From contig CAMWXJ010000012.1 in NCBI GenBank assembly GCA_947178215.1, forward strand, positions 26,134-90,133: a stretch of 64,000 bases of DNA. Direction: 5' to 3'. Below, piece after piece: positions 59,556-64,000 of the stretch. A program made the position numbers and the translations under genes. The stretch's first letter is position 1. Each line of letters begins with the position of its first letter. Source of the DNA: an uncultured Porphyromonadaceae bacterium (GTDB lineage: Bacteria; Bacteroidota; Bacteroidia; Bacteroidales; Muribaculaceae). Under the pieces are notes generated by a model. That model saw nothing but the letters and a program-made list of their open reading frames with translations, ran no database searches and was not told where the DNA came from.

Positions 59556-60689
59556 ATGTCCGTAGAAATACGCCAGGTAAATATCCGCAGCCGCCGCGAG
59601 CTCAAGAAGTTTGTGGAGTTCGGCAATTCACTGTACAAGGGCAACGACTGCTACGTGCCGCCGCTGCTCATGGACGAAGTAGAGACATTCAATCCCGACA
59701 AAAATCCAGCTTTCGAGTTCTGCGACGCTCAACTCTTCATGGCTTACCGCGACGGCAAGCCCGTGGGGCGCATAGCCGCAATAATCAACAACAAGGTCAA
59801 TGAGACGAAGGGGAGCCGCGAGGCGCGCTTCGGCTGGATTGAGTTTGTTGACGACAACGAGGTTGTCGACGCGCTTATGGACGCCGCCGAATCGTGGGCG
59901 CGCGAGCGCGGCATGACCGACATGATTGGCCCCATGGGCTTCACCGACATGGACCACGAGGGTATGCTCACGTTTGGCTTCGACGAGCTGGGCACCATAG
60001 CCACCATCTACAATCATCCCTATTATCCGGAGCAGATTGAGCGTCGCGGCTACAACAAGGACGCCGACTGGGTGGAATACCGCATGACGGTGCCCGACCG
60101 CGTGCCCGAAAAGTATGTACGCATCGCAGAGATTGTGCAGCGCAAGTACAAGCTTGAAGTGGTGAAGTTTGACAAGATTGCCGACCTCGCCCGCGAATAC
60201 GGCCGCCCCCTCTTCCACCTCATCAACCGCGCCTACAAGGACCTCTACGGCTACTCGCCACTCTCCGACCGCCAGATTGACTTCTATATCAAGCACTATA
60301 TCAGCGTGCTGCGCCTCGATTGCATCTGCGTCATTGTCGACGAGAACCGCAAGCTCGTGGGCCTCGGTATCTCGATGCCATCTCTGAGCCGTGCGCTGCA
60401 AAAGAGCGGCGGCAAGCTGTTTCCCTTCGGGTGGTTCCACCTGCTCAAAGCACTTAAAGGTCACAACGACATCGTTGACCTCATGCTCGTGGCAATCGAG
60501 CCGGAATATCAGAACAAGGGCGTCAACGCCATGCTCTTCAACTATCTGCTGCCCAACTATATCGCCAACGGCTACAAGTGGGCGGAGAGCAATCTCGAAC
60601 TTGAAGACAATGCCGCTGTGCAGCTTCAATGGCAATACTTCGACCGTCGTCTGCACCGTCGCCGTCGAGCATACCGCCGCAAGATATGA
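59556..60689 (+). CDS. GNAT-type N-acetyltransferase-like protein
   Basis: The 377-residue protein begins at MSVEIRQVNIRSRRELKK; the track start lies inside the pseudokinase gene. It carries two acyl-CoA N-acyltransferase-like halves. The first contains LFMAYRDGKPVGRIAAIINN and IGPMGFTDMDHEGMLTFGFD. The second contains CVIVDENRKLVGLGISMPSL and LMLVAIEPEYQNKGVNAMLF, whose xxNKGxxA is the CoA-binding turn, followed by WAESNLELEDNAAVQLQWQY. It resembles the uncharacterised YghO-like group found in many bacteria. Acceptor unknown. Its stop overlaps the GH20 start by 4 bp. Confidence 0.8.
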   Translation: MSVEIRQVNIRSRRELKKFVEFGNSLYKGNDCYVPPLLMDEVETFNPDKNPAFEFCDAQLFMAYRDGKPVGRIAAIINNKVNETKGSREARFGWIEFVDDNEVVDALMDAAESWARERGMTDMIGPMGFTDMDHEGMLTFGFDELGTIATIYNHPYYPEQIERRGYNKDADWVEYRMTVPDRVPEKYVRIAEIVQRKYKLEVVKFDKIADLAREYGRPLFHLINRAYKDLYGYSPLSDRQIDFYIKHYISVLRLDCICVIVDENRKLVGLGISMPSLSRALQKSGGKLFPFGWFHLLKALKGHNDIVDLMLVAIEPEYQNKGVNAMLFNYLLPNYIANGYKWAESNLELEDNAAVQLQWQYFDRRLHRRRRAYRRKI

Positions 60690-62278
60690 CACACAACGGA
60701 TTCTTTACCGTCGCACGCCGGATGCTTCTGGCCGTAGCCGCTCTGCTGATGCTGCCCGGCGCGGTATCGGCGCAGCTCCCCGTGATTCCTACCCCCGCAA
60801 AGGCCTCGGCCGGCCGGGGCGCTCTCGCCTTAGGCACCGCCACAGCCGTGAATGTGTGCGGAGGTGCGTATGCCGATGAGCTCGCCGACTCCGTGAGGGC
60901 TTTCATCGCGCCGTATGGAGCAGGTGAGGGGAGTGTCACGCTCATGCTCGCCGACTCGTTGCGCCTGCCCGACGAAGCCTACACTCTCGAAGTGTCGCCC
61001 GATGGCGCCACTCTTGCCGCCTCGTCACCGGCAGGGCTGTATTACGCGTTTGAGGCGTTCAGGCAGCTTGCGCGTGCCGGCAACGGCAAGGTGCAGTCGT
61101 GTCGGGTGAGCGATGCCCCGCGTTTCGCATGGCGCGGCTTCATGCTCGATGAGAGCCGCCACTTCTTCGGCAAGGAGAAGGTGAAGCAGTATCTCGACAT
61201 CATGGCGTCGCTGCGCCTCAATGTGCTCCACTGGCATCTTGTCGACGAGCCGGGCTGGCGCATAGAGATAAAGCGTTATCCGCGTCTCACCGAGGTGGGA
61301 GGACGCGGCAACTGGCACGACCCCGAAGCGCCCGCGCAGTTCTACACTCAGGACGACATACGCGAGATTGTGGCCTACGCCGCCGACCGCCACATCATGG
61401 TGGTGCCGGAGTTTGACATGCCCGGTCACGCATCGGCTGCCACGCGCGCCTATCCCGAGCTGTCGGGCGGAGGCGAGGGGCAGTGGGCCGGCTTTACGTT
61501 CAATCCCGTGCGCGACTCCACATTTACTTTCATCGCCGACGTAATCGACGAGCTGGTAGAGCTTTTCCCCGCTCCGTATATCCATATCGGTGGCGACGAG
61601 GTGCATTACGGCAACTCATCGTGGTACACCTCGCCCGAGATTCAGCAATATATCGCCGACAATAAGCTCGACGGCCCGGTAGGGCTGGAGCGCGAGTTCA
61701 TACGCCGCGTTGCCGACATTGTAGCGGCCCGCGGCAAGACCGTAATAGGCTGGGACGAGATTATCGATGCCGGCATCTCCCCCTCCAAGGCGGTCATCAT
61801 GTGGTGGCGCCACGACAAGGCCCACCGTCTGCTCATGGCCCTCGAAAGCGGTTATCGGGTGATAATGACCCCGCGTCGACCGCTCTATGCCGACTTTGTG
61901 CAGGACCCCGGCCACAGTGTGGGCCGCTTCTGGAACGGTTACAACCGCATCGAGGATGTCGCGTCCTTTCCCGAGCCGGTGATGTATCTCGCCAAGGGCT
62001 ACGAAGAGCAGCTGCTCGGCTTGCAAATGTCGTTGTGGACTGAGCGTGTGGCCGATACCGGCCGTCTCGACTTCATGACGTTCCCGCGTCTCGCGGGTGT
62101 CGCAGAAGCGGCCTGGACCCCCGCGGCATCCAAGGAACCCACGCTTTTCATGCGCAAGTTGCCCCGATTCCTGCGCTGGCTCGACACCAAAAACATCCGT
62201 TACTTCAACCCCTTCGACCCCAAATCCACTCCCGAGCCTTCGGCTCCCGACAAGGCCGATGTGCTTAAAAACGGCTGA
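60686..62278 (+). CDS. GH20 beta-N-acetylhexosaminidase
   Basis: The protein of about 530 residues has a signal peptide ending VSAQ and an N-terminal GH20b domain (ALTVEV-like LEVSPDGATLAASSPAGLYY). The catalytic barrel starts FAWRGFMLDESRHFFGKEKV, with VLHWHLVDEPGWRIEIKRYP, FDMPGHASAA and HIGGDEVHYGNSSWY carrying the Asp-Glu pair of substrate-assisted catalysis. It removes terminal GlcNAc or GalNAc from host glycans. It is coupled to the GNAT gene by an ATGA overlap. The N-terminus was moved to MTHNGFFTVARRMLLA, which gives the signal peptide. Confidence 0.95.
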   Translation: MTHNGFFTVARRMLLAVAALLMLPGAVSAQLPVIPTPAKASAGRGALALGTATAVNVCGGAYADELADSVRAFIAPYGAGEGSVTLMLADSLRLPDEAYTLEVSPDGATLAASSPAGLYYAFEAFRQLARAGNGKVQSCRVSDAPRFAWRGFMLDESRHFFGKEKVKQYLDIMASLRLNVLHWHLVDEPGWRIEIKRYPRLTEVGGRGNWHDPEAPAQFYTQDDIREIVAYAADRHIMVVPEFDMPGHASAATRAYPELSGGGEGQWAGFTFNPVRDSTFTFIADVIDELVELFPAPYIHIGGDEVHYGNSSWYTSPEIQQYIADNKLDGPVGLEREFIRRVADIVAARGKTVIGWDEIIDAGISPSKAVIMWWRHDKAHRLLMALESGYRVIMTPRRPLYADFVQDPGHSVGRFWNGYNRIEDVASFPEPVMYLAKGYEEQLLGLQMSLWTERVADTGRLDFMTFPRLAGVAEAAWTPAASKEPTLFMRKLPRFLRWLDTKNIRYFNPFDPKSTPEPSAPDKADVLKNG

Positions 62279-62408
62279 TGCCTATCAACGAGCGCTATTT
62301 GCATATTTGTTAAAAATAATGGCCGTTTAGTTAATTCATACGGAAATACTTTCGTGGCGTGTGTTATCACGATAGAGACGCAAACTCTTTTATCGGATAG
62401 CGCACGCC

Positions 62409-63905
62409 ATGTTTCATCTCCTCATTCATCGTTCATTGCTGATAGTGGTGGCTCTGCTCGCAGCGGTCGCCGCCCGGGCCCAGATGCCTATCCACATGAG
62501 CGTCAGGACGCCTGTGGCCCCCGACTCTGTCGATGTGGCCCGGCTCTCGGAGAAGCATTTCTGGCGTGCCGCCGGCACGGTGTTCGGCTCCAATATGTCG
62601 TTGTGGGCGTTTGACCGCTATGTGCAGCACGGCGACTTTGCCTATATCAACCTCCACACCATAAAGGAGAATTTCCGCCACGGCTTCAAGTGGGACAACG
62701 ACAAGCTCGGCACAAATATGTTTCTCCACCCCTACAACGGATCGCTGTTCTACAATGCGGGGCGTGCCAACGGCTACTCTTACTGGGGGAGCGGCCTCTT
62801 CGCTATCGGCGGCAGCGCAATGTGGGAGCTGTTTATGGAGAATGAGTATCCGTCGACCAACGACATTATAGCCACTCCTATCGGCGGAATGGCGATAGGC
62901 GAGGTGTGTTTCCGCGCAAGTGATATCATTCTTGACGACCGCGCCACCGGGTGGGGACGCTTCGGCCGTGAACTCGGCGCGTTTATCGTGTCGCCCATGC
63001 GCGGGCTCACGCGTATATTCAACGGCGATGCTTGGCGACACCGCGCCACCTCAGGGCGCCGCTTCGGTACGCCCGACGTCGGCATAGAGTTCTCAGCGGG
63101 CGCGAGGGTGCTCACTTTCGGCAACCGCGGCGCCAACGACACACGTACCGGAGGCGCGATAGAGATGAATCTTGAATACGGCGACCGCTTCGACCTGAAA
63201 GAGTCCCGCCCCTACGACTATTTCACCATACGCGCCGGCCTTAATATAATAAACAGTCAGCCGGTGCTCGCACGCCTTAATATAAAAGGGCGTCTTATGG
63301 GGACAGAGCTTCACGAGACCCGAAACACGCATCTGTCGCTCGGGCTCTATCAGCACTACGATTACTACGATTCCGACACCACAAACTCAATCGTCGCCAA
63401 ATGCCCTTATAAGCTCGGTGTGCCCGCATCGCTCGGCGGGGGGCTGCTCTACCGTCATGTGATGAACCGATTTTGCACGGTCGACGCCTATCTCCACGCC
63501 AACGCGGTGTTTCTTGGCTCCATTTTGTCGGACCACTATATGCTCGACGAGCGAAATTATAACCTTGCATCGGGATACTCTGTCAAGGGAGGAGCGCATT
63601 TTGTGTTCGGACGCGACCGCCTGTCGGTGTCGCTTTCTCACGAGCTTTATCATCTTTTTACATGGAAAGGCTACAAATGGGGCACAAATTTTTCGGATGT
63701 CGACTATCGGATGCTGAATGTTCAGGGCGATAAAAGTCGCGCATTGTTCGGCGTGACCGAGCTTCAGATAAATCTGCTCATCACCAAGCGTCTTTATTTC
63801 TCTATCGGCGTCGATCATTATTTCCGAAACACCGTGTATCGTGACTATCCCGACGTAAGGTCTTGGACCATAGCCGAAAGGATGATGCTCACGTGGAAGT
63901 TCTGA
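62409..63905 (+). CDS. DUF3943 outer-membrane protein
   Basis: The 498-residue protein has a signal peptide (MFHLLIHRSLLIVVALLAAV to ARAQ). Its N-terminal part matches DUF3943: FKWDNDKLGTNMFLHPYNGS, LFYNAGRANGYSYWGSG, YPSTNDIIATPIGGMAIGEV. The second half has beta-barrel character and ends MMLTWKF with a terminal Phe. DUF3943 proteins are predicted outer-membrane or periplasmic proteins of unknown role. It stands alone after GH20 (130-bp gap) and before the promoter at the window end. Confidence 0.88.
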   Translation: MFHLLIHRSLLIVVALLAAVAARAQMPIHMSVRTPVAPDSVDVARLSEKHFWRAAGTVFGSNMSLWAFDRYVQHGDFAYINLHTIKENFRHGFKWDNDKLGTNMFLHPYNGSLFYNAGRANGYSYWGSGLFAIGGSAMWELFMENEYPSTNDIIATPIGGMAIGEVCFRASDIILDDRATGWGRFGRELGAFIVSPMRGLTRIFNGDAWRHRATSGRRFGTPDVGIEFSAGARVLTFGNRGANDTRTGGAIEMNLEYGDRFDLKESRPYDYFTIRAGLNIINSQPVLARLNIKGRLMGTELHETRNTHLSLGLYQHYDYYDSDTTNSIVAKCPYKLGVPASLGGGLLYRHVMNRFCTVDAYLHANAVFLGSILSDHYMLDERNYNLASGYSVKGGAHFVFGRDRLSVSLSHELYHLFTWKGYKWGTNFSDVDYRMLNVQGDKSRALFGVTELQINLLITKRLYFSIGVDHYFRNTVYRDYPDVRSWTIAERMMLTWKF

Positions 63906-63956
63906 TGATTTGCGACTGTTAACGAATATTAATTTTTGAATTTTCTTGCGTCAGGA

Positions 63957-63988
63957 TTTGGTGGGAAACGAAAAAGTCTCTACCTTTG
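63957..63988 (+). promoter_or_regulatory. -33/-7 promoter for a gene beyond the window
   Basis: TTTG at 63957-63960 and TACCTTTG at 63981-63988 are 20 bp apart, a full Bacteroidetes promoter pointing out of the window. The transcript start would lie near 63994. Confidence 0.75.
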
Positions 63989-64000
63989 CACTCGCTTTTC

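Overview
The window looks like chromosomal DNA of a gut Bacteroidales, most likely a Muribaculaceae-type species. The evidence is the recurrent TAnnTTTG -7 promoter box, a PorZ-like type IX secretion protein, an OMPLA-type phospholipase, DUF4271/DUF3467/DUF3943 and GH3-like genes, host-glycan hydrolases (GH20, GH92, GH110, GH125), and GC-rich housekeeping genes broken by AT-richer accessory blocks. The family name is inference from gene content, not from a marker gene.

Layout. 1-8946: the 3' part of recQ, then a leftward operon of two glycosyltransferases, a WaaP/InaA-like kinase, a nucleoside kinase, rdgB and a PorZ-like protein. 8947-9700: a non-coding tract full of TTATCAACA-like 9-mers beside an AT-rich stretch, at the point where the gene strand switches; it is a candidate replication origin. 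9700-10670: a decayed gene tail and a frameshifted IS4-type transposase. 10834-21105: rightward genes for a C10 protease and a beta-barrel, GH92 and GH125 mannosidases, a membrane-spanning TPR/HTH regulator and an outer-membrane barrel. 21193-25192: a leftward alginate-lyase/GH88 fusion, two tRNAs, and an ECF sigma factor with a membrane partner. 25354-27829: a small membrane protein, proC, luxS and a short TatD. 27811-32364: a leftward run of seven genes (DUF4369 lipoprotein, small anchored protein, LOG-like, DUF4271, hemD, rnpA, yidD). 32462-42290: pldA, a candidate structured RNA, a PstS-like lipoprotein, a TPR protein, lolD, cysS, queF, queC and dtd. 42360-46339: leftward GH3-like adenylating enzyme, GH110 and SIMPL protein. 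46560-58503: accessory block. 58732-63905: pseudokinase, GNAT, GH20 and DUF3943 genes.

The most interesting system is at about 47.0-58.5 kb. A membrane-spanning TPR/HTH regulator and a small secreted protein precede a peptide (RiPP) locus: a protein with two glycosyltransferase modules and a LanC-like C-terminus, a radical SAM/SPASM maturase, a 90-residue GG-leader precursor whose core is a CxxxCxC repeat with eight cysteines, a large outer-membrane barrel, and a C39-peptidase ABC exporter. A plausible working order is precursor synthesis, radical SAM thioether formation and/or glycosylation in the cytoplasm, cleavage after the GG leader and inner-membrane export by the C39 ABC protein, and passage of the outer membrane through the barrel. 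DNA from about 50.39 to 53.83 kb is visibly more AT-rich than both sides, including a sharp change inside the glycosyltransferase gene, as if the specificity part had been swapped into a conserved frame.

Reading limits: all domain calls are by eye from the translations. No database search, GC-skew plot or RNA folding was run.
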